In this document: piece after piece, positions 8,262-17,032 of the stretch
Layout of the letters: every line of letters begins with the position of its first letter
How positions within the stretch are numbered: the first letter of the stretch is position 1
Source of the DNA: Mucilaginibacter_A sp965201005
GTDB lineage: Bacteria; Bacteroidota; Bacteroidia; Sphingobacteriales; Sphingobacteriaceae
Reading direction: 5' to 3'
NCBI RefSeq assembly: GCF_965201005.1
Contig: NZ_OZ241747.1
Location: 992,001-1,056,000 of the forward strand
DNA: 64,000 bases
Notes under the pieces: model-generated
The model's input: only the letters and a program-made list of their open reading frames with translations
The model's database searches: none
Told to the model about the DNA's origin: nothing
Position numbers and translations under genes: made by a program

Positions 8262-10646
8262 TTAGAATCTGATTGCCATGTTCATCATAAACCTGCGCAG
8301 CATCCCGGGCGTAATAAACCCGAACCCGCCATAGTAATTTTGTTTATTCGCCAAATTATCCAGGTTGAACCCAACCCGGTATTTGGGTTTATTATAGAAT
8401 AATGCGGCGTTCAGCAAAGTATAAGCGTTTGTATAAAACTGCCCGTTAACAGTGTTGTTGATGATCAGGACCCGATCGTAATAATTACCGCCTAATCCGC
8501 CTCCCAAGCCATTTAATTGCCCTGCCGGGACGGTATAACTTGCATACCAGTTAGCCGTTTTAGCAGGACCTGAATTTACCGGACGCTGGTTGTTCACAGT
8601 TGCATCAGCAGAGGTTAGCAGACTGTTGTTATAAGCAAAACCTGCACTCAGCAATAAGCCGGTTACGGGCCTTGAAAACAGATCTGCCTCAACACCTTTA
8701 CTGTATTGTGCTCCTTCCTGAACCGTATAAGTCGGGCGGCCGATATCAGGGCGCAAAGTATTTTCTACCTTAATATCATAATAGCTAACGGTTGCATTTA
8801 ACCAATCCTGAGCCAGGTCAGCCTTAATACCGCCTTCTAGTTGGTTACCGTATTGCGGTTTGAAGGTAGAAACTGTGCCGTCTGGTTGAGTAACCGGGGC
8901 AACGTTTTGAAAACCGCTGGTATAGTTACCAAATAAAGAAATCTTGTCCTTAATGATCTCATAAACTAAACCTAATTTAGGAGCTAACGCAGTCTGGTCA
9001 TACTTGCCTGTGGTTAAATCAGTGGTCAGATTGGTTGTGCCTGTATTGTTAAAACGATCAACCCTTAAGCTTAACATAGCCGATAACCGGTTAGTAAGGT
9101 TCAGTACATCTGATGCGTAAACGCTATAAGTGTTTTGCTTCGAAGAGGTATAGGCAGGTATTAAGCCGTTCAGTTTAGAATTAATAACATTCGGGCTGAT
9201 TAATTCATAGTTTGGCATGGCATGTTTCACGCTCAATGTGTCAAATGCTTTTCTGCCTGCGCGGCCGTTCAGGGCATTTGACGATGAGGAATTAATAAAT
9301 TGGTAAAAATCCAATCCCAGCACCAAACGGTTTCTCAGTCGGCCAATCTTAAAATCGCCTGTAAAGTTTTGCTCGATTTGGCTAATGGTAAACTGCGAGG
9401 CAGTGTAATTGGATATACTCCTGACTAATAAACTGTCGCCTTTCAGTAAATTAAAAGTTAAGTAGTTGCCAGTGTTTTGAGTCCACGTCCGCACAAGGTT
9501 GGTTTGCGATACCCAACGATCAGATAGCTTATAAATAACTTGTCCGTAAAAACTTTGGTTAGGGTCTTTCAGCGTAACGCTGTTGTTGGAGTAAGAGCGC
9601 TTGTAGTCTGTAAACAATTCTGACGGGTTATTGGCTCCCGGTTTAGTTCCCCCCGGTTGTTTAAAGCCAATCGGCGCAATTTGCTGTAAGGAAGTCCCTT
9701 CACGTGCAAAAAATTCTGCCTCTAAAGATAAAGTAAGGCGGTCGTCAACTTTATAAAGCACGCTTGGGGCAACAAACGTACTGCGGATAAACCCTGCATC
9801 CTGAAAGCTGCCTTCATAATGTTGAGCTGCGGTAATGCGGAATAAAACCGTTTTTTCTTTATTTAACGGGGTATTGAGGTCTGCCGTAAAGCGGCCGAGC
9901 CCATAACTGCCGGCCTGGTAACCAATTTCTACACGAGTGCTGTCAAAAGGTTTTTTGGTAATTCGGTTCAGTAAGCCTCCAAATGAAACCAACGAGCTGG
10001 TAAACAGCGTTCCGGAAGGCCCTTTTACTGCCTGCATCTGTTCAACGTTAACCGGGTCGAGGTCTGATGTTGAATAACTGTCCACGCCATTGCGCACATA
10101 ATTACGTGTGTTAAATCCCCGGCTGCTGTAATAGGGCGAAACAGATGACCATTGCTTTACAACGCCAGGCAGGTTACGGACAACAGAGGGAAAATCGGTA
10201 GCAGCCTGCTCCGTAATTACCTGATTAGAAACCGTGTTGATGGTTTGAGGGTTTTCAATATTTGCTAAGGGCAACCGTGCTGCCATGCTGCTTGCCATGT
10301 CCCGCTGGCGGTTCTTACGACCACCAACAACAACTTCGGATAACAGCTGCGTAGCTTTATCAAGTTCAAGGGTGAGAAAACTGTTCCGGCCGCTTACCAC
10401 AACCAAATTGTGTTTGGTTGCAAAATAGCCAACGCCGGAAGCAACTAAAGTGTAAGTTCCGGGTTTCAGGTTTTTTAAGGTAAAATCACCATTTTCTGTA
10501 GTACGTGTGCCCAATGTTGTCCCCTCCAGTTTTACACTGATGTTGCTTAATGGTTCGCCCTGGTTTGAAGTGATGTTACCTCTGATATTTTGCCCGGAAA
10601 CAGGCACAGAGAATAAAAATAAAATTATAACAGATAAAAGTTTCAT
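8262..10646 (-). CDS. TonB-dependent siderophore-type receptor
   Basis: A 794-residue receptor if begun at the ATG at 10646, which opens a signal peptide (MKLLSVIILFLF...SGQ). A longer start at 10685 would place polar residues before it and is less likely. A carboxypeptidase-regulatory-like domain (about 20-105) precedes a Plug with VKGPSGTLFTSS, and the barrel ends in MNMAIRF. The overall order resembles FhuA/FecA-like siderophore receptors, notably the NRVGFNLDNLANKQNY-type C-terminal segment. It lies in the same minus-strand cluster as the DJ-1 gene (11 bp apart) and 130 bp from a small Cys protein gene. The substrate is a metal chelate of unknown identity. Confidence 0.85.
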   Translation of the reverse strand: MKLLSVIILFLFSVPVSGQNIRGNITSNQGEPLSNISVKLEGTTLGTRTTENGDFTLKNLKPGTYTLVASGVGYFATKHNLVVVSGRNSFLTLELDKATQLLSEVVVGGRKNRQRDMASSMAARLPLANIENPQTINTVSNQVITEQAATDFPSVVRNLPGVVKQWSSVSPYYSSRGFNTRNYVRNGVDSYSTSDLDPVNVEQMQAVKGPSGTLFTSSLVSFGGLLNRITKKPFDSTRVEIGYQAGSYGLGRFTADLNTPLNKEKTVLFRITAAQHYEGSFQDAGFIRSTFVAPSVLYKVDDRLTLSLEAEFFAREGTSLQQIAPIGFKQPGGTKPGANNPSELFTDYKRSYSNNSVTLKDPNQSFYGQVIYKLSDRWVSQTNLVRTWTQNTGNYLTFNLLKGDSLLVRSISNYTASQFTISQIEQNFTGDFKIGRLRNRLVLGLDFYQFINSSSSNALNGRAGRKAFDTLSVKHAMPNYELISPNVINSKLNGLIPAYTSSKQNTYSVYASDVLNLTNRLSAMLSLRVDRFNNTGTTNLTTDLTTGKYDQTALAPKLGLVYEIIKDKISLFGNYTSGFQNVAPVTQPDGTVSTFKPQYGNQLEGGIKADLAQDWLNATVSYYDIKVENTLRPDIGRPTYTVQEGAQYSKGVEADLFSRPVTGLLLSAGFAYNNSLLTSADATVNNQRPVNSGPAKTANWYASYTVPAGQLNGLGGGLGGNYYDRVLIINNTVNGQFYTNAYTLLNAALFYNKPKYRVGFNLDNLANKQNYYGGFGFITPGMLRRFMMNMAIRF

Positions 10647-10776
10647 TAACGCGCTGTAAAAGCCGGTTAATTCCTGTATAAGCATATCACTCAGGAAATA
10701 CCATGGCCGGATAAACCTTCCCGGTACAATAAATCATAAATAAATTGCTGGCCGGTTTTAAAAAAATACTTGAAAA

Positions 10777-11163
10777 TTAAGCGGCTTGCTTAGGCGGTCT
10801 GAAAATGGTTTCGATATAGCGGCTGCTATACTGATAGTTGTAAGCAGAATATGGTTTTTTGCGAAAGTTTAAGGCAATCGGTTGAGGAAAATCAAGGCTG
10901 AAAAGCTCGCTGCAAAAAGAAATTTCCTGCCGGTTCAGGTTATCTTTGGCCGTTTGTTTCTTTTCGTTTTCTTCGGCCTGCTTTACCTTTTTCATCAAGT
11001 AACACTTGCCGTTACAGTGCAGCCAGGGGCGTGCTTTATTGATGCAAAGGTTTTCGGCAATGTACTTTTTATTCAGTTCAAACCCGGCGTATACAAAAAA
11101 GCGTGAAAAGTTGGAACTGATCAGCACTGCAAGAAGGGATATGGCAATTATCCGTTTGAACAT
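10777..11163 (-). CDS. Small membrane-anchored Cys-motif protein, unknown function
   Basis: A 128-residue protein begun at ATG 11163 (an in-frame TTG nine bases earlier is possible). One hydrophobic segment (about 4-25) is followed by C40 and the pair C50-NGKC54, then a Lys/Glu-rich stretch and an aromatic, basic tail. I do not recognise a named family. The C-x9-C-x3-C arrangement just outside the membrane suggests metal binding or a redox site. Placed at the head of the TonB receptor/DJ-1 cluster, it probably serves metal uptake; this is inference from context only. Confidence 0.65.
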   Translation of the reverse strand: MFKRIIAISLLAVLISSNFSRFFVYAGFELNKKYIAENLCINKARPWLHCNGKCYLMKKVKQAEENEKKQTAKDNLNRQEISFCSELFSLDFPQPIALNFRKKPYSAYNYQYSSRYIETIFRPPKQAA

Positions 11164-11233
11164 TTGCGACAAAAGTAGAAATTATAAAACCAGAAGCTAA
11201 CTTTATTTTGTGTTTTATTGTATTTAAACCATT

Positions 11234-11388
11234 GCCTGCTTTAAATTTTTGTCTGCAGGTTTGCAATGCTTCTTTTATGCCATAAATTTTGCTTTTTGTA
11301 ATTGCTGCAGATAGAAAAAACCCCAAATAAAAACCGCTAAATTTTAGGTGATAAAAGAAGCATGGAAATTAATGCGGGCGTTAAACAC
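11234..11388. repeat. Palindromic repeat unit, near-copy of 14709-14866
   Basis: ATGCTTCTTTTATGCCATAA (from 11266) pairs with TTAGGTGATAAAAGAAGCAT (ending 11363). The roughly 98-bp core differs from the one at 14739-14836 at only a handful of positions, and the same family recurs at 39073-39169. The outer arms are CTTTAAATTTTTGTC and a decayed CGTTAAACAC. Nothing else is visible in the 11164-11487 gap. Confidence 0.9.
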
Positions 11389-11487
11389 ATCATCCGCAAA
11401 AAATAAAACCGTTGTGGCCGGTTAGCCTATAATTTTATCTTGTAAAAAAAGCATTATTTGTTTTGTTGGATGTTTACGGCCTGTTTT

Positions 11488-11937
11488 TTATAAATCCAAA
11501 CTTGCGTTTTCCAAACTAACGGGCATATCAACCGCCATGTTTTTATTGTCCAGTTTAAGTGTCCCTTTTACTTTTACGGTCTTGAAAGTGAAATCCACCG
11601 GCCGGTCCAGATTGATCAAAACCATGATCGGGTTGCCGTTTTTTCCGCAGAAGGCACACTGGTTGATGGGCAGGTTAGACAGCAGAAACCTGTTTTGTTT
11701 GCGGCCGCCTTTTAACGGTATCATGTAGCCTTCCAGCTCAAAAGCCCGGTTGTCAAAGCGCATCACCGTTTCATCATAAACCGGGTAAATTTCGGTCGGG
11801 CTAACCTGTCTGAACTTCACCATACTGATGATCCCCCAGTTAAAAGAATCCATCTGATCAGAGGCTTTGTGCTGTGCTTTTACCAAAAACGGCAGCAGCA
11901 AAAAAACAACCGATAAAAGAAGCATTGTTTTTTTCAT
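11488..11937 (-). CDS. Secreted DUF3299 protein
   Basis: A 149-residue exported protein: signal peptide 1-21, then a DUF3299 domain with the diagnostic LEGYMIPL and NQCAFCGKNG motifs; the CxxC pair may bind metal. The gene starts 11 bp after the ABC permease gene ends. The same trio (DUF3299 protein, FtsX-type permease, LolD-type ATPase) occurs in the Zur-regulated operon PA4063-PA4066 of Pseudomonas aeruginosa, which suggests a role in zinc homeostasis. A second DUF3299 gene lies at 14238-14705. An exact TAAAAGAAGCAT word (11914-11925) lies in the signal-peptide codons, read as Met-Leu-Leu-Leu-Ser. Confidence 0.8.
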   Translation of the reverse strand: MKKTMLLLSVVFLLLPFLVKAQHKASDQMDSFNWGIISMVKFRQVSPTEIYPVYDETVMRFDNRAFELEGYMIPLKGGRKQNRFLLSNLPINQCAFCGKNGNPIMVLINLDRPVDFTFKTVKVKGTLKLDNKNMAVDMPVSLENASLDL

Positions 11938-11948
11938 TTTGCAAATGT

Positions 11949-13160
11949 TTAAAAACCCGACAACGTTTTGGAAATATCGGTTTGGTAAGCTTCGGTAGCG
12001 GGCACCACAGCGGCGATGATGCCAATGCCAATGCCTGCTGCCACAAGATAAATTTCATCCGGTAAAAACAGCATTCCGGTTAGTTTTGCCTGGGAGGAAT
12101 CCTGATAAAAACCAATTATCTGCATAATCAAATGCCCGAAGAACAAGCCCGCCAGCGTTCCGGCCACTGTTAAAATTACGGCTTTTAAAATAATCAGCGT
12201 AAACAAAGAAAACGGCGATGCGCCCATGGTGCGCATCATGGCCAGGTCGTAGCGGCGTTCTTTTAGTGAATTGTACAGGCTGATGAAAACGCTGATTGCC
12301 GAAATTCCCATGATAAAATATGCAAACCAATGCAACGTATCAAGGCCAACGCCAATCAAACTGAAAAGCCTGGCGCTTTCCATGGCCGGAGAAGCTGCCT
12401 GCATATTGGTGGACTGATTGACCATCCGCGGAAATAAAATCACCGACATGGGCGAGCGGTACTGGATCAATAAAGCGGTAATTTCGCGTTCGCCACTTTC
12501 AAAAGGCTGCGGTTTGCCCTGTCCGGATGCGGAAGGTCCGGGTTCCTGCTCGTGCATCCGCCAAATGCTGGCCACGCCGGTGAGCACAAGGTTGTCTGTT
12601 ACATTTTGCTGAGGTTTCAAAACCCCGACAACGATATAAGCGTGGCTTTTATGAATATCACTGCTCCCGGTAAGGCCATGCGCCCCAAAAAACCGGCTTC
12701 CAACCTGTAAATGTGCGGCAGCGGCCACATTCTGGCCAACCGTTACTTCAAAATCGTTGTGCCAAAACCGTCCTTTTTGCAGGCTGAGGTGATAAAGGTT
12801 TACAAAAGAAGTATCCGTTCCGGCAATTCGGTAACCGTTGTAATTATCCCCTAAAGCCAGCGGTACGGCGCGTTTTACCATCGGGTTGTGCGCCAGTTGT
12901 TCGGCATCTTTTAGCGGGATGTTGCCTGTCGGGAAATCGATATAAAAAATACTGCTCAAAATCAGCTGCAGCGGACTGCCTTTTGCGCCGACCACCAGGT
13001 CAATATCTTTTGCGTTTTGCTCCAGCTTATTGCTGATCTGCGTACTGCCAAGCAGCAAAACCGTTAAAATCGTGATGCCAAAAGCGATCAGCAGCAGGTT
13101 AAGAAACGCGGTGAGCGGTTTTGCGCCAAGCTCTTTTAAGGCAATGCCGAAGACAGTCAT
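11949..13160 (-). CDS. ABC transporter permease, FtsX/MacB type
   Basis: A 403-residue inner-membrane protein with the FtsX/MacB layout. One N-terminal transmembrane helix (about 17-38) precedes a large periplasmic MacB-like domain (about 45-270) and three C-terminal helices (about 275-300, 318-345, 372-395). The motif RRYDLAMMRTMGASP lies in the cytoplasmic loop that contacts the ATPase. The ATG overlaps the stop of the ATPase gene by 4 bp (ATGA), so the two form one transporter. The neighbouring DUF3299 gene and nearby Fur-family gene suggest the transporter moves a metal-related lipoprotein or ligand under zinc control. The direction of transport cannot be read from sequence. Confidence 0.87.
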   Translation of the reverse strand: MTVFGIALKELGAKPLTAFLNLLLIAFGITILTVLLLGSTQISNKLEQNAKDIDLVVGAKGSPLQLILSSIFYIDFPTGNIPLKDAEQLAHNPMVKRAVPLALGDNYNGYRIAGTDTSFVNLYHLSLQKGRFWHNDFEVTVGQNVAAAAHLQVGSRFFGAHGLTGSSDIHKSHAYIVVGVLKPQQNVTDNLVLTGVASIWRMHEQEPGPSASGQGKPQPFESGEREITALLIQYRSPMSVILFPRMVNQSTNMQAASPAMESARLFSLIGVGLDTLHWFAYFIMGISAISVFISLYNSLKERRYDLAMMRTMGASPFSLFTLIILKAVILTVAGTLAGLFFGHLIMQIIGFYQDSSQAKLTGMLFLPDEIYLVAAGIGIGIIAAVVPATEAYQTDISKTLSGF

Positions 13161-13789
13161 CCGTTTAGCGTATATTGTAGTGTAAATTTTTCTTTCACCC
13201 GATGATCGTGTGTGGCAATAATCAGCGTGGCATGGTTCAGTTCAGATTGTTGGATCAGCAAATCCAGAACTGCTTTTGTGTTCACATCGTCCAGGCTGGA
13301 AGTTGGTTCATCAGCCACCAGCAAGGCCGGTTTGTTGATTACAGCGCGGGCAATAGCTATGCGCTGCATTTGGCCCTGACTTAGCTGCTGCGGCTTAATG
13401 CTTCTTTTATCGGCCATATTTAAGGAAACGAGCACTTCTTCTATCCGTTTTTTATCCTGTGGCAGCCCGGCAAAATGCTGTGCAATCAGCAGGTTTTCTG
13501 TTACCGTAAGGCTGCTGATCAAATGTGGCTGCTGAAAAACAATCCCGATGTTGCGGCCACGAAAAGCATCCAGCTTTGCGGCCGGTAACCCATAAACCAG
13601 CTGATCGCCGATAATTATATCACCCGCTGTAGGCTTTAACAAACCGGTAATAATGTGCATCAATGTAGTTTTGCCACTGCCCGAATTGCCCAGCAAAAGC
13701 CATTGCTCGCCCTGGTTGACTGCCCAGTTTTGAAACTGCAGCGGTGGCTGCCCGTTATATTGATGCCAAACAGATTGAACCCGGAGCAT
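13157..13789 (-). CDS. ABC transporter ATP-binding protein, LolD type
   Basis: The 210-residue ATPase of the transporter. It shows Walker A GNSGSGKTTL (about 34-43), the Q-loop FQQPHL, signature LSQGQMQR, Walker B LLVADEP followed by TSSLDD, and the switch His in ATHDHR. These belong to the LolD/MacB class of energy modules for FtsX-type permeases. The gene is first of a three-gene transcript (ATPase, permease, DUF3299). An exact ATGCTTCTTTTA word at 13398-13409 lies in the coding sequence as Asp-Lys-Arg-Ser-Ile, just before the Gln-rich turn preceding the signature, a frame rarely used by other copies. Confidence 0.9.
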   Translation of the reverse strand: MLRVQSVWHQYNGQPPLQFQNWAVNQGEQWLLLGNSGSGKTTLMHIITGLLKPTAGDIIIGDQLVYGLPAAKLDAFRGRNIGIVFQQPHLISSLTVTENLLIAQHFAGLPQDKKRIEEVLVSLNMADKRSIKPQQLSQGQMQRIAIARAVINKPALLVADEPTSSLDDVNTKAVLDLLIQQSELNHATLIIATHDHRVKEKFTLQYTLNG

Positions 13790-13963
13790 GTATGTTTTTT
13801 TAAGAAGAAATTTTGATCAGTTGCTTTTGAAGCTATTGTTTATAAACACTGTGCCTGCGCTATACGGGCCTGTACGGCACAAAACCAATATCGCGCAAAC
13901 CAGAAATCCTTCGCAGCAGGTGTTTAAGCATTTTAATAAGATTATCATCAACAAAACTGAAAT

Positions 13964-13985
13964 AAAGCAACGATATTGCGTTTTA
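13964..13985. promoter_or_regulatory. Possible operator for a Fur/Zur-type regulator
   Basis: GCAA (13967-13970), five bases, then TTGC (13976-13979) form an inverted repeat with AT-rich extensions AAA and GTTTT. It sits in the intergenic region shared by the ABC operon (minus) and the second DUF3299 gene (plus), where a joint zinc-responsive operator would be expected. The symmetry is short and the site is only a guess. Confidence 0.25.
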
Positions 13986-14040
13986 TGTGATGGATTTTGA
14001 TATTTATTTTAATCATTAAAAACCTTTGTTTAAAGCCAGT

Positions 14041-14188
14041 GGCCGGTTTAAATTTGATTTAAAACTTTTTAAATGCTTCTTTTATCGCCTAAAATCCGGT
14101 GGTTTATTATCAGCGGCTATTATCAGATCAAAATTTGTGCGATAAAAGAAACATGTAAATTTATCCGAAAAAATTTGAACTGGCCCGA
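14041..14188. repeat. Palindromic repeat unit
   Basis: ATGCTTCTTTTATCGCCTA (from 14073) faces TAAAAGAAACAT (14143-14154), which has one mismatch. The outer arms are GGTTTAAATTTG and AAATTTGAACTGGCC. It lies upstream of the plus-strand DUF3299 gene. Confidence 0.85.
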
Positions 14189-14237
14189 TGAAATCCCGGA
14201 TTACCGGTTTTGATAATTAAATTTGTAAAAACATATC

Positions 14238-14705
14238 ATGGTTAAAAAAAGAAACCTGTTTATAATTTTGATCTTGTTTCAGTGTACATCCTCTTTTGCG
14301 CAACAAACCACAGATGAACATAACCGGTTGATCACGCCCCTTTGGCAAATGATTGCTTTTAGCAACTACCGGCATATTTACAATTCCAACAAAAAATTAG
14401 TGCCGGTTTTTAAACCGGAACTAAAGGTTTTTGATCATAAAACGGTTGTGTTGCCGGGTTACATCATTGCCGTTAAAGCAGGTATGATGCACGAGATGTT
14501 CATGCTGTCGGTACTGCCTGTTGCGCAGTGTGCCTTTTGTGGTGCCGGGAGCATTCCGGCAATGGTAGAAGTGCATATGCACCGTCCGGTTGAATTTACG
14601 GACAGGCCTGTAGAACTTCGCGGTATTTTAACATTGAACAACTCCGGAGACCTTCGTTCGGAATTTTATTTAATGGATGCCGAAATGCTGCGTGTGATGA
14701 ACTAA
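14238..14705 (+). CDS. Second secreted DUF3299 protein
   Basis: A 155-residue exported protein: signal peptide 1-21 (ending SFAQ), then a DUF3299 domain with LPGYIIAV and the AQCAFCGAG motif. It is clearly paralogous to the protein at 11488-11937 but is transcribed divergently from that operon. TAAATTTG (14218-14225) just before the start fits the Bacteroidota -7 box TAnnTTTG, though it is rather close to the ATG. Two DUF3299 paralogues around one ABC transporter suggest a division of labour, perhaps different metallation states; the role is unknown. Confidence 0.78.
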   Translation: MVKKRNLFIILILFQCTSSFAQQTTDEHNRLITPLWQMIAFSNYRHIYNSNKKLVPVFKPELKVFDHKTVVLPGYIIAVKAGMMHEMFMLSVLPVAQCAFCGAGSIPAMVEVHMHRPVEFTDRPVELRGILTLNNSGDLRSEFYLMDAEMLRVMN

Positions 14706-14708
14706 TGG

Positions 14709-14866
14709 CGCGTTTAAGTTTCTGTCGGTCAATTTATAATGCTTCTTTTATGCCATAAATTTTGCTTTATTTAATTGCTGCGGATAGAAAAAACCCCAAA
14801 TAAAAACCGCTAAATTTTAGGTGGTAAAAGAAGCATATAAAATTTTATGAAGAAATTTAAACAGGC
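14709..14866. repeat. Palindromic repeat unit, near-copy of 11234-11388
   Basis: ATGCTTCTTTTATGCCATAA (from 14739) pairs with TTAGGTGGTAAAAGAAGCAT (ending 14836). The outer arms are GCGTTTAAGTTTCTGTC and GAAATTTAAACAGGC. It separates the convergent DUF3299 and Fur-family genes. Confidence 0.9.
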
Positions 14867-14912
14867 TTTAAACCTTGTGCGTAGTAATATTAATATTTCC
14901 TGTTTTCAGCTA

Positions 14913-15332
14913 TTACAGGTTACAATCCTTGCAAACACCGGTTATGGACAAGTTTAGCGTTTCTGCCAAAAAGCCGGGCGGAAGGGCAATTGCCGGCAGA
15001 TGAAAATCATTCATACAATAAACTTTGTGGCAGTTGCTGCAATTGAAGTGAAAATGTTCGTCATGGTGCGCATTTGCAGAGCAGTTTGACGAACAAATGG
15101 CATAATTGGCCGTTCCGTTCAAGTCGATCACTTTATGCAAAATACCTTTCTCTTCAAACGTTTTTAAAATGCGGTACAGCGTTACCCGGTCTATCTCGTT
15201 CCCAAGCACCTTTTCCAGCATCGGCTGCGAAGTGGCAAACTGTTGGTCGGCAATCAATCTCAATACGCTTAACCTTGGGTTTGTAATTTTAAGTTGATTA
15301 TCGCGCAGCAGCACTTCAAAGTTCCTTTTCAT
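14913..15332 (-). CDS. Fur-family transcriptional regulator, probably Zur-like
   Basis: A 139-residue regulator with an N-terminal winged helix (about 1-80; recognition region DRVTLYRILKTFEEKGIL) and a C-terminal dimerisation/metal domain. The His-rich stretch HHDEHFHF (89-96) and two CxxC pairs, C98/C101 and C134/C137, would form the regulatory and structural zinc sites. The neighbours (MerC, DUF3299, FtsX/LolD transporter) match known Zur regulons, so zinc is the likely effector. Fur for iron cannot be excluded from sequence. The gene lies 52 bp downstream of merC on the same strand and is probably co-transcribed with it. Confidence 0.85.
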   Translation of the reverse strand: MKRNFEVLLRDNQLKITNPRLSVLRLIADQQFATSQPMLEKVLGNEIDRVTLYRILKTFEEKGILHKVIDLNGTANYAICSSNCSANAHHDEHFHFNCSNCHKVYCMNDFHLPAIALPPGFLAETLNLSITGVCKDCNL

Positions 15333-15384
15333 AATTTCGACTGTAAAATTAGCAATTCTTTTAGCCCTTAAAAACCTTCGTCAA

Positions 15385-15807
15385 TCATTTTGTGGTTGTA
15401 ATTACCGTATTTGGGATTGTAGGACGACCGTGGTTGCACGTACAAACATAAGTGTGGTTGAAATAGTGCGCCGAGGCAATGGTCAGCCCTCCCGCAGGCA
15501 GCACAAACGGCTCCAGTTTTTCTTGCAATACTGAATGGGCAAGCACGATTAAACCAATTCCAATCAGCAGTAAAATTATTGGCAAACGTTTTTGATGAAG
15601 TTTGTAGGATGGTGCCAGGGAGAAGCCTGCAATCAGGACAGAGGTTACGATCATGAAAACTTCTACCCAGTCTTTCATCAGAAACCCGATCCCAAGCAGC
15701 GGAAACAGTGTAATCAAAACCGGCAGGAGCGCGCAATGTGCGGCGCAGAGCACTGAAGCAGAAATCCCCAGTTTGTCCCGATCAATATTTATTTTTAACC
15801 AGTTCAT
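15385..15807 (-). CDS. MerC-domain membrane protein
   Basis: A 140-residue inner-membrane protein with four predicted helices. The first carries the MerC signature CAAHCALLP (about 21-29), and a cytosolic C-terminal TCNHGRP follows. MerC proteins carry mercuric ion in resistance operons, but in Bacteroidota stand-alone copies often sit next to Fur-type genes, as here, where zinc or another soft metal is more likely the substrate. It is the first gene of a pair with the Fur-family regulator. No mercury reductase or MerR gene is near, which argues against a mercury operon. Confidence 0.8.
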   Translation of the reverse strand: MNWLKINIDRDKLGISASVLCAAHCALLPVLITLFPLLGIGFLMKDWVEVFMIVTSVLIAGFSLAPSYKLHQKRLPIILLLIGIGLIVLAHSVLQEKLEPFVLPAGGLTIASAHYFNHTYVCTCNHGRPTIPNTVITTTK

Positions 15808-15986
15808 TTAATTGCATCTTTGTTGCTTTATCAAAAGTATGATTAAAATCTGTCAAACAGAAAGCCTGAGGATGTAATATCTTATAAAAAAAACATAATT
15901 GCATTATTACAACCCTAATGGCTCAAAAATCCTTTTTCAGGCCAGCGAAAATTCTTTTGTTTTGAGCCAAGCAAAGGGCAACGCTA

Positions 15987-15998
15987 ATGCTTCTTTTA
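15987..15998. repeat. Single intergenic copy of ATGCTTCTTTTA
   Basis: The exact word lies 4 bp beyond the stop codon of the polyprenyl synthase gene. There is no inverted partner nearby. Confidence 0.8.
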
Positions 15999-16002
15999 CC
16001 GG

Positions 16003-16974
16003 CTATTTTTTGCGCTCGGTGGTAAAACGCACCAATTGCTCCAGGCCTGTGCGAAAAGCGTTTTGCGGGAAATTGTTTAAAATATCAAAAGCTTCTGCCT
16101 GATAAGCGGCCATTTGCGTAGCTGCATAAGCTAAACCGCCGGATTCTTTCACAAACCCAATCACTTCAGCTACTTTTTTAGGGTCATCATTATGGTTTTT
16201 CACCAGGTTGATGATCTTGTTCCGGTCCGTTTTTAATGCTTTGTTTAAGGCATAAATTAAAGGTAACGTGATTTTTTTTTCCTTAATATCGATGCCCAGC
16301 GGTTTGCCCACATCATCCAGACCAAAATCAAACATGTCATCTTTAATTTGAAAAGCAATGCCGATTTTCTCACCAAAAAGCCGCATTTTTTCAACTGTTC
16401 CGGCATCAGCACCGGCCGAAGCTGCACCGCAGGCACAGCAGGAAGCAATCAGAGAAGCCGTTTTTTGGCGGATCACTTCGTAATAAATCGGTTCGCCAAC
16501 ATCCATTTTGCGCACTTTTTCAATCTGCAGCAGTTCGCCTTCGCTCATCTGCTTTACCGCTTCGGATACTATTTTTAGCAGGTGAAAATCATTATTATCC
16601 AGCGAAAGCAGCAAACCTTTCGATAACAAATAATCGCCCACCAAAACCGCAATTTTGTTTTTCCACAAAGCATTGATAGAGAAGAAACCCCGTCGCTGGT
16701 AAGAATTGTCGACCACATCATCGTGCACTAAAGTTGCGGTGTGCAAAAGCTCCACCAAAGCGGCACCGCGATGCGTAGATTCGTTAATTCCGCCGCACAA
16801 ACCAGCACTGAAAAAAACAAACATCGGCCGGATTTGCTTGCCTTTTCGCTTTACGATATAATGCGTGATACGGTCAAGCAACGGCACCGAACTGTGCATG
16901 GAGGCTTTGAATTTACTTTCAAAAACATCAATTTCAGCAGCTACAGGTTTTTTTATCTCGTTGATGCTGAGCAT
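16003..16974 (-). CDS. Polyprenyl diphosphate synthase (IspB-like)
   Basis: A 323-residue trans-isoprenyl synthase that extends farnesyl diphosphate with isopentenyl diphosphate, probably for the menaquinone side chain. The first Asp-rich motif is D85-DVVD89 followed by NSYQRRG; the second is the FQIKDDMFDFG segment near 211-221. Length and motif order fit IspB-type octaprenyl/heptaprenyl synthases. Chain length cannot be fixed from sequence. The gene stands alone: the upstream acidic-protein gene ends at a strong terminator, and no downstream gene follows closely. Confidence 0.9.
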   Translation of the reverse strand: MLSINEIKKPVAAEIDVFESKFKASMHSSVPLLDRITHYIVKRKGKQIRPMFVFFSAGLCGGINESTHRGAALVELLHTATLVHDDVVDNSYQRRGFFSINALWKNKIAVLVGDYLLSKGLLLSLDNNDFHLLKIVSEAVKQMSEGELLQIEKVRKMDVGEPIYYEVIRQKTASLIASCCACGAASAGADAGTVEKMRLFGEKIGIAFQIKDDMFDFGLDDVGKPLGIDIKEKKITLPLIYALNKALKTDRNKIINLVKNHNDDPKKVAEVIGFVKESGGLAYAATQMAAYQAEAFDILNNFPQNAFRTGLEQLVRFTTERKK

Positions 16975-17032
16975 TTACAGCTTTAAAGGTTGAATCATAA
17001 ATTGCAGGTAAAGATACTAATCCCTAAAATAA

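Noticed and set aside
12802..12815. ACAAAAGAAGTATC in the ABC permease gene as a word copy
   Set aside because: It has two mismatches to the 12-mer and was not counted.
15385..15807. A mercury resistance operon
   Set aside because: Only the MerC-type gene is present. There is no merA, merP, merT or merR, and the regulator is Fur-family.
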